Shown here: piece after piece, positions 28,520-37,792 of the stretch
How positions within the stretch are numbered: position 1 is the first letter of the stretch
Layout of the letters: the number at the start of each line of letters is the position of its first letter
Source: Phyllobacterium sp. OV277
Lineage (GTDB): Bacteria; Pseudomonadota; Alphaproteobacteria; Rhizobiales; Rhizobiaceae
Direction of reading: 5' to 3'
Length of the DNA: 64,000 bases
Assembly: GCF_900104355.1 (NCBI RefSeq)
Contig: NZ_FNIY01000011.1
Coordinates: 62,001 to 126,000 of the forward strand
Made by a program: the position numbers and the translations under genes
Notes under the pieces: model-generated
Databases searched by the model: none
What the model saw: only the letters and a program-made list of their open reading frames with translations
Told to the model about the DNA's origin: nothing

Positions 28520-28630
28520 CACCGTCGCTTCGCTCCGACCCTCTCCACAAGGGGAGGGTGAAGACAATCACCGAGTTTGCCGCTGCCTTACCCTCCCCAT
28601 CGTGGGGAGGGTCGGAGCGAAGCGACGGTG
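28520..28630. repeat. Inverted-repeat element with perfect 24-bp arms
   Basis: Arms at 28520-28543 and 28607-28630 are exact reverse complements (CACCGTCGCTTCGCTCCGAC... and its mirror). Each is followed inwards by a small GC-rich hairpin (GGGGAGGG / CCCTCCCC types). The whole lies between the binding-protein and permease genes of one operon, so it is transcribed. It looks like a dispersed palindromic intergenic element; a similar GC-rich core recurs at 42895-43091. It could also stabilise the upstream mRNA or cause partial termination. Confidence 0.8.
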
Positions 28631-28682
28631 TCGGAGTCTTCACGGATCACACCAAGAAACCTGATCGAAGGAACGCACGCTT

Positions 28683-29552
28683 ATGCAACGGGCAACAGCC
28701 CCCTATTTTCTCATCCTGCCGAGCTTTCTTCTGGCAGCCGCCATTATCCTCTGGCCGCTGAAAGAGATTGTGTCGCTCTCACTGCATGACGTGAACCGTT
28801 TCGGTATCCTTCGCGATTTCGTCGGGCTTGAGCATTTCCGTGTTCTTTTTGCAGACCCTGACTTTATCGCCGCCACATGGCGCACGCTGATCTGGACCGC
28901 CTGTGTTGTGCTTGGTACGCTCATCGTATCGGTACCCATCGCACTGATCCTCAATGAGGATTTCTACGGTCGCGGCATTGCCCGCATCCTGATCATGCTG
29001 CCTTGGGCGATTTCGCTGACCATGACCGCCGTTGTCTGGCGTTGGGCTCTGAATGGCGAAAGCGGCATGCTGAATTCAGCACTGCGCGATCTTGGTGTCA
29101 TTGGCAGCAATATTCAGTGGCTGGCCGAAGCTTCCACGGCTTTTCCAATGCAGATCCTGATCGGCATTCTCGTCTCGGTCCCGTTTACCGTCACCATCTT
29201 TCTGGGCGGTCTTTCATCGGTTCCCGAAGACCTCTACGAAGCCGCTGCCACCGAAGGGGCAGGGCGCTGGGACCAGTTTCGCCTGATTACGCTGCCGCTG
29301 CTGCGTCCATTCATCAACATCGCCTTCGTGTTGAACACCATCTATGTCTTCAATTCGTTCCCCATCATCTGGGTAACCACACAGGGCGGTCCGGCGAATT
29401 CAACCCATATTCTGGTGACCTACCTCTACGAGCTTGGGTTCCGCCTTGGCCGACTTGGCGATGCTGCGGCCATCTCATTGATCATGTTCGCGATCCTTCT
29501 CGTCTTCACCCTGATCTATGTGCGGCTTGCCATGCGCGAGGAGAAGGCATGA
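28683..29552 (+). CDS. Sugar-type ABC transporter permease (MalF-like)
   Basis: A 289-residue inner-membrane permease with six membrane segments. The cytoplasmic coupling loop reads [20 protein letters not shown] (EAA motif, ~residues 182-201), as in MalF/UgpA proteins. It pairs with the next permease through an ATGA overlap. The long inverted-repeat element lies just upstream. The ATPase is encoded in the divergent operon. Confidence 0.9.
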   Translation: MQRATAPYFLILPSFLLAAAIILWPLKEIVSLSLHDVNRFGILRDFVGLEHFRVLFADPDFIAATWRTLIWTACVVLGTLIVSVPIALILNEDFYGRGIARILIMLPWAISLTMTAVVWRWALNGESGMLNSALRDLGVIGSNIQWLAEASTAFPMQILIGILVSVPFTVTIFLGGLSSVPEDLYEAAATEGAGRWDQFRLITLPLLRPFINIAFVLNTIYVFNSFPIIWVTTQGGPANSTHILVTYLYELGFRLGRLGDAAAISLIMFAILLVFTLIYVRLAMREEKA

Positions 29553-30376
29553 TGAACAGGAAACTCAAACGCTCGCTGCTTTTCTGGCTGTGCCTTTCGC
29601 CCATCATTGTGGTGATCCTGTTCCCTTACGCGGTCATGACCATCACCTCGCTCAAATCAGCAACAGAGGTATTGAACCCCACATGGTGGCCGGAAGAGCT
29701 GCACTGGCAGAATTTTTCCGAGATGTGGCAAACATCAGGCGTGGGTTCAGCTCTCGCCAATTCGCTCTATGTCTCCACGCTTTCAACGGCCCTGACGATC
29801 ATCGTTTCCATTCCGGCAGCCTATGCGCTAAGCCGCTACGAATTTGCGGGCCGCAATGCCTACCGGCAATTTCTGCTTGTCTCACAGATGCTGTCGCCGA
29901 TCGTTTTGGTCATCGGCCTGTTCAGGCTGGTGGCCAATGCCGGGATGATCGACAATCTGAATGTGCTTGTCATTATATATACGGGCTTCAACATCGCCTT
30001 CTGCGTGTGGATGCTGCAAAGCTATTTTTCCACCATCCCGCGTGATCTTGAGGAAGCCGCATGGATGGAAGGCGCCAATCGCTGGCGCACCTTGCGCAGC
30101 GTCTTCCTGCCGCTTGCCGTTCCGGCGATGGTCGTTACTGCCATCTTCACATTCATCAATGCGTGGAACGAGTTCGTCATCGCACTCACCATGCTGCGCA
30201 AGGAAGAGAATTATACGCTGCCCATCCGCGTGCTTTCGCTTGTTGCCGGGCGTTACACCGTCGACTGGCACTACGTCATGGCTGCGGCATTTGTAGCATC
30301 GGTTCCCGTGGCCATTCTCTTTGCCTGGCTACAGCGCTATCTGGTGCGCGGTCTTTCCATCGGCGCCGTCAAATAA
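29549..30376 (+). CDS. Sugar-type ABC transporter permease (MalG-like)
   Basis: A 275-residue inner-membrane permease with six membrane segments and the EAA-type loop [20 protein letters not shown] (~residues 168-187), typical of MalG/UgpE. The frame is open far upstream inside the previous gene, but the ATG at 29549 overlaps the previous stop (ATGA) and gives the standard N-terminus ([18 protein letters not shown]). It forms the transport channel with the preceding permease. Confidence 0.9.
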   Translation: MMNRKLKRSLLFWLCLSPIIVVILFPYAVMTITSLKSATEVLNPTWWPEELHWQNFSEMWQTSGVGSALANSLYVSTLSTALTIIVSIPAAYALSRYEFAGRNAYRQFLLVSQMLSPIVLVIGLFRLVANAGMIDNLNVLVIIYTGFNIAFCVWMLQSYFSTIPRDLEEAAWMEGANRWRTLRSVFLPLAVPAMVVTAIFTFINAWNEFVIALTMLRKEENYTLPIRVLSLVAGRYTVDWHYVMAAAFVASVPVAILFAWLQRYLVRGLSIGAVK

Positions 30377-30398
30377 TTAAATATAGGACCTGAATATC

Positions 30399-30764
30399 AT
30401 GACAAAACAGCATTTCGGATCATCGCATGTACCGCTGTCGCCAGCCGTTCGCGCCGGAGATTTCATCTACATTTCCGGTCAGGTTCCTGTTGGAGCCGAT
30501 GGCACCGTCATCATTGGCGGTATTGAAGCCCAGACCAAACAGGTGATGGAAAACATCAAGGCAGCGCTGGCATTAGCGGGTGCAGAACTTTCCGATGTGG
30601 TGAAAACCTTCGTCATTCTGGAAGATGCGCGCGAGTTCGCAGCGTTCAACAAAACCTATGCCACCTATTTCACCGAAAACCCGCCAGCACGCACAACGAT
30701 TGAATCGCGCCTGATGATCGACATCAAAATCGAGATCGAAGCCATCGCATACAAGCCGCTGTGA
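30399..30764 (+). CDS. RidA family protein (reactive imine deaminase)
   Basis: A 121-residue RidA/YjgF/UK114 protein. The family signature near the C-terminus is PPARTTIESRLMIDIKIEIE, with the substrate-binding Arg in PARTT. RidA hydrolyses reactive enamines or imines released by PLP-dependent dehydratases. It is 22 bp after the permease gene and in the same direction. Its presence in a locus with a D-hydroxyamino-acid PLP enzyme fits a shared pathway. The ATG has a modest GGACC upstream. Confidence 0.9.
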   Translation: MTKQHFGSSHVPLSPAVRAGDFIYISGQVPVGADGTVIIGGIEAQTKQVMENIKAALALAGAELSDVVKTFVILEDAREFAAFNKTYATYFTENPPARTTIESRLMIDIKIEIEAIAYKPL

Positions 30765-30772
30765 ATGTGACG

Positions 30773-30898
30773 GGTTCGTGGTTCGACAAGCTCACCATGA
30801 GGGAGAGAGTTGATGTAACGATAATCACGACCGTTACAGAATAAAGCTCCCCGCAACCCATCCCTCTCCCTCATGGTGAGCTTGTCGAACCACGAACC
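30773..30898. repeat. Inverted-repeat element with perfect 35-bp arms
   Basis: Arms at 30773-30807 and 30864-30898 are exact reverse complements. The core is GTTCGACAAGCTCACCATGA. The 56-bp middle is AT-richer and unrelated. It fills the gap between the RidA gene and the M81 gene. The pattern resembles mobile or dispersed palindromic repeats found between genes in many Alphaproteobacteria. When transcribed it would fold into a very stable stem. Confidence 0.85.
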
Positions 30899-30958
30899 AT
30901 AGGGATGCAAACCGAATATCGCAGTAGCAAAGCTGCAGTCTGCCCAGAGAAAGTGACC

Positions 30959-32428
30959 ATGCGCATCTTCACCGCGTCCCTCGCCACGGAAACCAACACG
31001 TTTTCACCCGTCCCGACGGACCGCGCCAGTTTTGAAATGGCGTTCTATGCGGGACCCGGCGAACATCCTGATACGCCGACGCTCTGCTCCGCACCCATGG
31101 TGGTGCTGCGCCGCCGTGCGCGGGAAGAAGGTTTTGAACTCATCGAAGGCACCGCAACATGGGCGGAACCCGGCGGCCTGTTGCAACAGCAGGCCTATGA
31201 AGGGCTGCGCGATGAAATTCTTGATCAGTTGAAAGCCGCTTTGCCCGTCGACGGTGTGATCCTCGGCCTGCATGGCGCTATGGTTGCGCAGGGCTATGAT
31301 GATTGTGAAGGCGATCTTCTGGAGCGCATTCGCTCAATCGTCGGGCGTGATGTGCTGATAGCATCTGAACTTGATCCACACAGCCATTTGACCCGCAAGC
31401 GGGTGGAGAATTCCAACATTCTCGCCGCCTTCCTCGAATTTCCGCATACGGATTTTTACGAGCGCGGCGAGCATGTGGTCGATCTAGCCCTTCGTACGCT
31501 GCGCGGTGAGATCAAACCCATCATTTCCACCTTCGATTGCCGCATGATCGGTGTCTTTCCGACAAGCCGCGAGCCGATGCGTTCCTTCGTTGACCGCATT
31601 CAGGCCCTGCAGGGCCACCACAATATTCTCTCGATTTCCCTGATTCACGGTTTCATGGCCGGTGATGTGCCTGAGCTTGGCACGCAGGTGATGGTCGTCA
31701 CCGACAATGATGCGCCGCGCGGTGCGGCATTGGCGGAATCGCTCGGTATGGAAATTTTCGGAATGCGCGGTCGGACGGCGATGCCGATGCTTGATACGGA
31801 AGCTGGCCTCGACAAAGCCGTCGAACTTGCGGCTACGAAAAGCGGTAAACCAGTTGTTGTTGCAGACGTCTGGGACAATCCGGGTGGCGGCGTTGCGGGC
31901 GACGGCACATTGATCCTGCGCCGCATGATCGAGCGCGGCATTGACAATGTTGCCGTCGCCACAATCTGGGACCCGATTGCCGTTACCTTCTGTCTGGCAG
32001 CAGGTGAGGGCGCGAAGATTCAACTCCGCTTTGGCGGCAAGGCGGGACCGGATGGCGGCGCGCCGCTCGATGCACGCGTTGAAGTGCTGAAAGCCGTACA
32101 GGAGGGCTGGCAGAGCTTTGGCAAGAGCCGCGTCACGCTGGGGCCAGCGGCTGTAATCCGGCTTGAGGGCACCAACATAGAGGTCATCCTCAACACAAAC
32201 CGCACCCAGACTTTTGAGCCCGATATTTTTTCCAATCTTGGCATCGAACCTGCCTCGAAAGACATCCTGCTGGTCAAATCCACCAACCATTTCCATGCGG
32301 GTTTTGAGCCGGTCGCGGCGGAGATCATCTATATCGACGCGGGCGCGCCCTATCCATCCAACCCGAAGAAAACCGACTACCGCAAACTGTCGCGTGAAAT
32401 CTGGCCGCGCGTTGAGATGCCATTCTGA
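30959..32428 (+). CDS. M81-family metallopeptidase (MlrC-like)
   Basis: A 489-residue protein of the MlrC/DUF1485 group (microcystinase C family). The N-terminus RIFTASLATETNTFSPVPTD and internal SELDPHSHLTRKRVENSN, plus DNPGGGVAGDGTLILRRMI near residue 305, are characteristic; His, Asp and Glu residues here probably bind zinc. Members cleave peptides or related amide-linked compounds, but most lack known substrates. ATG 30959 (MRIFTAS) is preferred over 30905, because the upstream 18 residues derive partly from the repeat edge. It probably acts on the imported substrate or a derivative. Confidence 0.88.
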   Translation: MRIFTASLATETNTFSPVPTDRASFEMAFYAGPGEHPDTPTLCSAPMVVLRRRAREEGFELIEGTATWAEPGGLLQQQAYEGLRDEILDQLKAALPVDGVILGLHGAMVAQGYDDCEGDLLERIRSIVGRDVLIASELDPHSHLTRKRVENSNILAAFLEFPHTDFYERGEHVVDLALRTLRGEIKPIISTFDCRMIGVFPTSREPMRSFVDRIQALQGHHNILSISLIHGFMAGDVPELGTQVMVVTDNDAPRGAALAESLGMEIFGMRGRTAMPMLDTEAGLDKAVELAATKSGKPVVVADVWDNPGGGVAGDGTLILRRMIERGIDNVAVATIWDPIAVTFCLAAGEGAKIQLRFGGKAGPDGGAPLDARVEVLKAVQEGWQSFGKSRVTLGPAAVIRLEGTNIEVILNTNRTQTFEPDIFSNLGIEPASKDILLVKSTNHFHAGFEPVAAEIIYIDAGAPYPSNPKKTDYRKLSREIWPRVEMPF

Positions 32429-32443
32429 TAGGGCGGAGACCTG

Positions 32444-32911
32444 TTACCGGCCCTGCCGGTAATAGGCCTCAAGTGCCGCAAGCCCGGCCTTCAAATCCTT
32501 TGCGCCCCGTTCACCAAGCTGGGCAAAAAGTTCCGTCTCGTAATCATGCGCGAGCGTCGTCAGGCGTTGATACGCCTTGCGTCCGGCAGGTGTCAGTTCG
32601 AGATGTTCCGTGCGTCTATCCGCCTCATCGCGCTTGCGCTTGAGCCAATGGCGCTGCTCCAGTGAAAACACTGCACGGCTGACTTTCGTCTTATGCATCG
32701 AAGAATGCGCGCCAATCGCCGTAGCCGACATTGCACCGAACTGGCCAAGTGTCGCCAGCGTGCGCCACTCCGGCCGCGTCAGTCCATATTCATCCCGGTA
32801 CTGGCCGGCAAATCGCTGGCTTATCGCTTCAGCCGCCTTGTTCAACCGGTAGGGTATGAAATCCTCCAGAATAAGCGGCGCCAGCCCCACCTCGTTCTCT
32901 TTAATTGTCAT
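32444..32911 (-). CDS. MarR-family transcriptional regulator (HmgR-like)
   Basis: A 155-residue MarR protein. The winged helix is visible (LTRPEWRTLATLGQFGAMSA, ATAIGAHSSMHKTKVSRAVF, RKRDEADRRTEHLELTPAGR). ATG 32911 has AAGGAG at 6-7 nt, so it is chosen over 32953. It is divergent from the homogentisate dioxygenase gene (104 bp between starts), so it probably represses the hmgA-FAH-maiA operon until homogentisate or a related aromatic accumulates. Confidence 0.85.
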   Translation of the reverse strand: MTIKENEVGLAPLILEDFIPYRLNKAAEAISQRFAGQYRDEYGLTRPEWRTLATLGQFGAMSATAIGAHSSMHKTKVSRAVFSLEQRHWLKRKRDEADRRTEHLELTPAGRKAYQRLTTLAHDYETELFAQLGERGAKDLKAGLAALEAYYRQGR

Positions 32912-32939
32912 CTGATCTCCTTTGCCGTTGATAGTTACA

Positions 32940-32971
32940 AAATAGATCGTCACAAATGCAACTAAATAGAT
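32940..32971. promoter_or_regulatory. Direct repeat in the MarR/hmgA divergent promoter
   Basis: AAATAGAT occurs at 32940-32947 and again at 32964-32971 (24-bp spacing) in the AT-rich gap between the MarR gene and hmgA. Flanking bases GTTAC and CAACT add partial symmetry. It may be a regulator or promoter element; the support is positional only. Confidence 0.3.
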
Positions 32972-33015
32972 TGGCCGCGTTCTGCCGCCAATATCTCAGA
33001 TCGGGAGCACTGATC

Positions 33016-34332
33016 ATGACCCTTCACTACATGCCGGGCTTCGGCAATGATTTCGAAACCGAGTCTCTTCCGGGCGCCCTGCCGCAGGGGCAAAACTCGC
33101 CGCAGCGCTGTGCCTATGGGCTTTATGCCGAACAGCTGTCCGGCTCACCGTTCACCGCACCGCGCGGTATCAATGAACGCTCATGGCTTTACCGTATTCG
33201 CCCGTCGGTGAAACATTCAGGGCGATTTACGCCTACCACGCGCAAAGACTGGAAGACTGCGCCCAATCTCGATGATCACGAACTTCCCATCGGGCAGTTG
33301 CGCTGGAACCCGACACCCATGCCGAAGGAACCTGTCAATTTCATCGACGGCATCCGCACCATGACCACCGCTGGCGATGTACATGGTCAGGTTGGCATGG
33401 CGGCGCATGTCTATGCATTCAATCGCGACATGGACGATGAATATTTTTTCAATGCCGACGGCGAGATGCTGCTGGTGCCGGAAAAGGGGCGTCTGCGCGT
33501 GTTCACCGAAATGGGCATCATCCAGATCGAACCATCGGAAATCTGCATCATCCCGCGCGGCATGGTGTTCAAGGTCGCCGCGCTTGACGGCGAAGCCCGC
33601 GGCTATATCTGCGAAAATTACGGTGCAAAGTTCGCTCTGCCGGATCGCGGCCCAATCGGGGCCAATTGCCTCGCCAACCCGCGCGATTTCAAGACGCCGG
33701 TTGCCGCCTATGAGGACAAGGAAACACCGTGCCGCCTGCATGTGAAATGGTGCGGCAAGTTCTATGAAACAGGCCTTGGCCATTCGCCGCTCGATGTAGT
33801 GGCATGGCACGGCAATTACGCGCCCTATAAATATGATCTGCGCACCTTCTCACCCGTCGGTGCCATCCTCTTCGATCATCCCGATCCGTCGATCTTCACG
33901 GTGCTCACCGCTCCATCAGGCGAGGAGGGGACCGCGAATGTCGATTTCGTTATTTTCCCGCCGCGCTGGCTTGTTGCCGAGCATAGTTTCCGCCCGCCAT
34001 GGTACCATCGCAATATCATGTCGGAATTCATGGGATTGGTTTATGGTCAGTACGACGCCAAGGAAGAGGGGTTCGTTCCCGGTGGCATGAGCCTGCACAA
34101 TATGATGCTGCCACATGGACCGGATACAATGGGATTCAACAAGGCATCAATGGTGGAACTCAAGCCACACAAGCTGGAAAACACCTTGGCCTTCATGTTC
34201 GAAACGCGTTTTCCGCAGCATCTGACCCGCTTTGCGGCGGAACTGGAATCGCTGCAGGATAATTATGCCGATTGCTGGACGGACCTGAAAAAGCGGTTCA
34301 ATGGAACACCCGAGGGAGACTGGTCCGAATGA
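33016..34332 (+). CDS. hmgA: Homogentisate 1,2-dioxygenase
   Basis: A 438-residue iron dioxygenase that opens the ring of homogentisate to maleylacetoacetate in tyrosine and phenylalanine degradation. The iron ligands are H331 (WYHRN), E337 (MSEFMG) and H367 (LPHGPD), in the right spacing. The N-terminal [19 protein letters not shown] is the family hallmark. ATG 33016 follows GGGAGCAC and matches the family N-terminus; the frame also runs upstream to 32956. The stop overlaps the FAH gene by 4 bp. Confidence 0.97.
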   Translation: MTLHYMPGFGNDFETESLPGALPQGQNSPQRCAYGLYAEQLSGSPFTAPRGINERSWLYRIRPSVKHSGRFTPTTRKDWKTAPNLDDHELPIGQLRWNPTPMPKEPVNFIDGIRTMTTAGDVHGQVGMAAHVYAFNRDMDDEYFFNADGEMLLVPEKGRLRVFTEMGIIQIEPSEICIIPRGMVFKVAALDGEARGYICENYGAKFALPDRGPIGANCLANPRDFKTPVAAYEDKETPCRLHVKWCGKFYETGLGHSPLDVVAWHGNYAPYKYDLRTFSPVGAILFDHPDPSIFTVLTAPSGEEGTANVDFVIFPPRWLVAEHSFRPPWYHRNIMSEFMGLVYGQYDAKEEGFVPGGMSLHNMMLPHGPDTMGFNKASMVELKPHKLENTLAFMFETRFPQHLTRFAAELESLQDNYADCWTDLKKRFNGTPEGDWSE

Positions 34333-35348
34333 AACTCGCATCACTGAACAATGGAACCCGCGACGGCAGGCTCGTCATCGTGTCCAGGGATTTGACTGGT
34401 TTTACCGACGCATCGTTTCTGACCCCAACATTGCAATCGGCACTCGACAACTGGGCGCGGATTGCACCGCATCTGGAAGCGCTCGCCGAGAGCCTCGACC
34501 ACGGCTCGGTGCCATCGGAGCGTTTTCATGAACATGAGGCGCTTTCGCCGCTGCCCCGCGCTTTTCAGTGGGCCGATGGCTCAGCTTACGTCAACCATGT
34601 CGAACTGGTGCGCAAGGCACGCGGCGCAGAAATGCCCGACAGCTTCTGGACCGATCCGCTGATCTATCAGGGCGGCTCCGACAGTTTTCTCGCACCGCGC
34701 GCACCTATTGTGATGGCTGATGAAGCCTACGGCATCGACATGGAAGGCGAAGTGGCCGTTATTGTCGATGATGTGCCGATGGGGGCAACGCCAGATCAGG
34801 CACGGGGTGCCATCCGCCTCATCATGCTGGTCAATGATGTCAGCCTTCGCGGACTGATCCCGGCTGAACTGGCAAAAGGTTTTGGCTTCTTTCAGTCAAA
34901 GCCTTCCTCCGCTTTCTCGCCTGTGGCTGTGACACCCGATGAACTCGGCGAGGCCTGGGACGGCGGCAAGGTACATCTGCCGCTGAGTGTTGATTATAAC
35001 GGCAAGCCATTCGGGCGAGCCAATGCGGGCATCGATATGACCTTTGATTTCCCTGTTCTCATTGCCCATGCAGCGAAAACCCGGCCACTTGCCGCAGGCA
35101 CGATCATCGGCTCGGGCACGGTTTCCAACAAGCTTGATGGCGGGCCGGGTAAGCCTGTTGCGGAAGGCGGAGCGGGCTATTCCTGCATCGCGGAAATCCG
35201 GATGATAGAGACGATCAGTCACGGCGTACCCAAGACTCCATTCATGGCGTTTGGCGATACGGTGCGCATCGAAATGAAAGACAAAGACGGTCATTCCGTC
35301 TTCGGGGCTATCGAGCAGCAGGTCGCTCGCTACGACGCGGGGAACTGA
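34329..35348 (+). CDS. fahA: Fumarylacetoacetate hydrolase family protein
   Basis: A 339-residue hydrolase that splits fumarylacetoacetate to fumarate and acetoacetate. The active-site core has an acidic metal motif in [18 protein letters not shown] and [20 protein letters not shown], with [12 protein letters not shown] near the C-terminal third. The length fits bacterial single-domain FAH enzymes rather than the 420-residue eukaryotic type. ATG 34329 overlaps the hmgA stop (ATGA). It is followed 3 bp later by maiA. Confidence 0.92.
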   Translation: MKLASLNNGTRDGRLVIVSRDLTGFTDASFLTPTLQSALDNWARIAPHLEALAESLDHGSVPSERFHEHEALSPLPRAFQWADGSAYVNHVELVRKARGAEMPDSFWTDPLIYQGGSDSFLAPRAPIVMADEAYGIDMEGEVAVIVDDVPMGATPDQARGAIRLIMLVNDVSLRGLIPAELAKGFGFFQSKPSSAFSPVAVTPDELGEAWDGGKVHLPLSVDYNGKPFGRANAGIDMTFDFPVLIAHAAKTRPLAAGTIIGSGTVSNKLDGGPGKPVAEGGAGYSCIAEIRMIETISHGVPKTPFMAFGDTVRIEMKDKDGHSVFGAIEQQVARYDAGN

Positions 35349-35351
35349 GGA

Positions 35352-35996
35352 ATGAGCGGGCTCATCCTCTTTGAATATTGGCGGTCATCGGCAAGCTACC
35401 GGGTGCGCATAGCACTCCAGAGCCTCAAGCTTGATTATGAGAGTGTTCCCGTGAATTTGCTCAAGGGCGAGCACAAGGACCCTGATAATCTCAGCCGCAA
35501 CCCGCAGGGCCTCGTTCCGACGTTGGCGATGGACGGGCGGATGATGACCCAGTCACTGGCGATCATCGAATATCTTGACGAGATTTACCCAGATGCTGGA
35601 TTCCTGCCGCCTGATCCCGCAGGCAGACAGCGGGTGCGCGCGTTGTCCTATGCCATAGCAATGGAAACCCATCCCGTCTGCAACACCGGGGTCATTGCGC
35701 ACGTGATGGAGATCACCGGCGGCGGCGATGCTGCACGCAGTGCATGGATGCAGAAATTTATCGCGGAAGGATTGGCGGCATTCGAAAGGCTGCTTGATAG
35801 TCCGGATACCGGCAAATTCTGCCATGGCGATAAGCCAGGAATGGCGGATTTCTGCCTTGTACCACAGGTTTATAATGCCCGCCGCTGGGGCGCGGATATT
35901 TCAGGGCTGAAGCGCGTGAACGCCATCACCAAACGCTGCGAAAAGCTGAAGGCTTTTGCTGCTGCACACCCGGATAAGGCCAAATCGAACGTATAG
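35352..35996 (+). CDS. maiA: Maleylacetoacetate isomerase (zeta-class GST)
   Basis: A 214-residue glutathione-dependent isomerase that turns maleylacetoacetate into fumarylacetoacetate. The zeta-class motif SSASYRVRI (residues 12-20) contains the catalytic serines, followed by the thioredoxin-like glutathione site (NPQGLVPTLAMDG, TQSLAIIEYLDE) and a helical C-terminal domain. It completes the hmgA-fahA-maiA operon. A toxin-antitoxin module begins 64 bp later. Confidence 0.94.
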   Translation: MSGLILFEYWRSSASYRVRIALQSLKLDYESVPVNLLKGEHKDPDNLSRNPQGLVPTLAMDGRMMTQSLAIIEYLDEIYPDAGFLPPDPAGRQRVRALSYAIAMETHPVCNTGVIAHVMEITGGGDAARSAWMQKFIAEGLAAFERLLDSPDTGKFCHGDKPGMADFCLVPQVYNARRWGADISGLKRVNAITKRCEKLKAFAAAHPDKAKSNV

Positions 35997-36002
35997 ACAT
36001 TG

Positions 36003-36050
36003 TTGACACAACAAAGCGCAATGGCTAATGTATCAACAATGATGATACAT
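36003..36050 (+). promoter_or_regulatory. Promoter and operator of the mazEF module
   Basis: TTGACA (36003-36008) is followed after exactly 17 bp by TAATGT (36026-36031), a reasonable sigma-70-type promoter. A dyad with arms ATGTATCA (36028-36035) and TGATACAT (36043-36050) and a 7-nt spacer overlaps the -10 element. This is the expected place for autorepression by the MazE-MazF complex. Confidence 0.6.
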
Positions 36051-36060
36051 GGAGCGTGTT

Positions 36061-36303
36061 ATGCGTGTAACGGTTAAAAAATGGGGCAACAGTGCTTCTG
36101 TACGCATACCGGCTGCCGTCATGGCGGCAGCTCGACTGGAGCTCGACACGTTGGTTGATGTGCGCGAAGAAGAAGGGCTGATTATTATCGAGCCAGTCCG
36201 GCAGGTCGAATATGATCTGGATCAGTTGATCGAAGGCATAACACCTGAAAATATACATTCTGAGGCCGATTTCGGCGATCCTGTCGGCAAGGAAGCACTT
36301 TAA
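36061..36303 (+). CDS. mazE: MazE-type antitoxin (AbrB fold)
   Basis: An 80-residue antitoxin with an N-terminal swapped-hairpin DNA-binding domain (MRVTVKKWGNSASVRIPAAV) and an acidic C-terminal tail that would wrap the toxin. It neutralises the MazF encoded next, and represses its own promoter. ATG 36061 has GGAG at 7 nt and is chosen over 36049. The stop overlaps the toxin start (TAATG). Confidence 0.92.
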   Translation: MRVTVKKWGNSASVRIPAAVMAAARLELDTLVDVREEEGLIIIEPVRQVEYDLDQLIEGITPENIHSEADFGDPVGKEAL

Positions 36304-36638
36304 TGCCAGCCTACGTGCCGGATGCCGGCGATGTTGTTTGGCTGCATTTCAATCCACAAGCAGGTCACGAACAAGCCGGGCATCGCCCCGCAGTTGTACT
36401 CAGTCCTGCCAGCTACAACGGCAGGATCGGTTTGATGCTTTGCTGCCCCATGACCACACAGATCAAGGGGTATCCATTCGAGGTAGCAATTGCGAGTGAT
36501 CGACCCAGCGCTGTGCTTGCCGATCAGGTCAAGAGTCTAGATTGGCGTGTCCGTCGTGCCACTTACAAAGGCAAGGTTTCCGCGAGTGAACTCGCCGAAA
36601 TTCGCAATAAAGCCGCCGCACTGATTGGTAAACGCTAG
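36303..36638 (+). CDS. mazF: MazF-type endoribonuclease toxin
   Basis: A 111-residue PemK/MazF toxin that cleaves mRNA. Family features are PDAGDVVWLHFNPQAGHEQA, HRPAVVLSPASYN (catalytic Arg in the GHRPAVV segment), MLCCPMTTQIKGYPFEV, and LADQVKSLDWR with a conserved Ser/Asp. The reading frame is full-length with no missing motif, so it should be active. It overlaps its antitoxin by 1 bp and ends 1 bp before the convergent hpd gene. Confidence 0.92.
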   Translation: MPAYVPDAGDVVWLHFNPQAGHEQAGHRPAVVLSPASYNGRIGLMLCCPMTTQIKGYPFEVAIASDRPSAVLADQVKSLDWRVRRATYKGKVSASELAEIRNKAAALIGKR

Positions 36639-36639
36639 C

Positions 36640-37752
36640 TTACTCCGCTGCATCAACCTTAATGACGCCGCGGCGAATCTGGTCTTCTTCGATTGACTCG
36701 AACAGGGCACGGAAATTGCCCTCGCCAAAGCCTTCGTCACCCTTGCGCTGGATGAACTCGAAGAAGATCGGTCCGATGACCGTCTTGGAGAAAATCTGCA
36801 ACAGGATTTTTGTCATGCCCCCATCGATGACACCTTCGCCATCGATAAGAATGCCGTGCTTCTTCATCCGTTCAATCGGCTCGTCATGGCCATGCACACG
36901 GTCATGCGACATGTCGTAATAGGTTTCGGGCGGACCCGGCATGAACTTGAGACCATTTTCGTCAAGCTTATCCGTCGCGTCATAAATACCTTCGGTGCCG
37001 ACAGCGATGTGCTGGATGCCTTCGCCCTTGTACTTACGCAGATATTCCTCGATCTGGCTCTTATCGTCAGTCGATTCATTCAAGGGAATACGGATCTTGC
37101 CGCAGGGCGAGGTGATCGCCCGGGAGACAAGGCCCGTCAGCTTACCGGCAATATCGAAAAAGTGAATCTGCTTGAAGCCAAACAATTCGCGGTAAAACGC
37201 CCACCACTTGTCCATATTGCCGCGATAGACATTATGGGTGAGGTGATCAAGGTAGTAGAAGCCAACGCCTTCAGGCTTCGGATCGCGCTCGCCCAACCAC
37301 TCGAACTCGCCCTCATAAACAGAGCCCTTCTCACCATATTTTTCGATGAAATACAGCATCGAGCCACCAATGCCGACAATAGCGGGAACATCTAGGGTCT
37401 TGTCATCGCCGGTATAGGGCGTCGCACCCTTGGCAACCGCATGATCAAAGGCGTGCTTGGCATCAACCACGCGCCAGGCCATGGATGGGGCACAGGGACC
37501 GTGCTCCCCAACGAATTTCGTCGCATGGGAACCCGGTTCAGCATTGAGGATGTAATTGATATCGCCCTGACGCCACAGCGTTATGTTTTTCGAACGATGC
37601 CGGGCAACGGGCTTGTAGCCCATGCGGGTAAAAAGTTCTTCCAGCTTTTCTGGCTCAGGATGCGCGAATTCGACAAACTCAAAGCCATCGGTTCCAGCAG
37701 GATTATCCTTGCTGATCGTGGCAACAGGTGCGTCGTGCGGAAATGGGCCCAT
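36640..37752 (-). CDS. hpd: 4-hydroxyphenylpyruvate dioxygenase
   Basis: A 370-residue Fe(II) dioxygenase that converts 4-hydroxyphenylpyruvate to homogentisate, feeding the hmgA operon. The iron ligands are H170 (YLDHLTHN), H248 (IQHIAVG) and E332 (FFEFIQRKG), spaced as in Pseudomonas HPPD. It is divergent from an Lrp-type regulator, with two palindromes between them. The gene is separated from hmgA-fahA-maiA by the inserted mazEF module. Confidence 0.97.
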   Translation of the reverse strand: MGPFPHDAPVATISKDNPAGTDGFEFVEFAHPEPEKLEELFTRMGYKPVARHRSKNITLWRQGDINYILNAEPGSHATKFVGEHGPCAPSMAWRVVDAKHAFDHAVAKGATPYTGDDKTLDVPAIVGIGGSMLYFIEKYGEKGSVYEGEFEWLGERDPKPEGVGFYYLDHLTHNVYRGNMDKWWAFYRELFGFKQIHFFDIAGKLTGLVSRAITSPCGKIRIPLNESTDDKSQIEEYLRKYKGEGIQHIAVGTEGIYDATDKLDENGLKFMPGPPETYYDMSHDRVHGHDEPIERMKKHGILIDGEGVIDGGMTKILLQIFSKTVIGPIFFEFIQRKGDEGFGEGNFRALFESIEEDQIRRGVIKVDAAE

Positions 37753-37792
37753 AACATCCTCCTCTGGCTTGCGTCATTATCGCGCAAAGCAC

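Noticed and set aside
29003-29548. Long N-terminal extension of the second permease gene
   Set aside because: The extra 182 codons lie in the wrong frame of the first permease and have no membrane pattern; the ATGA start at 29549 is standard.
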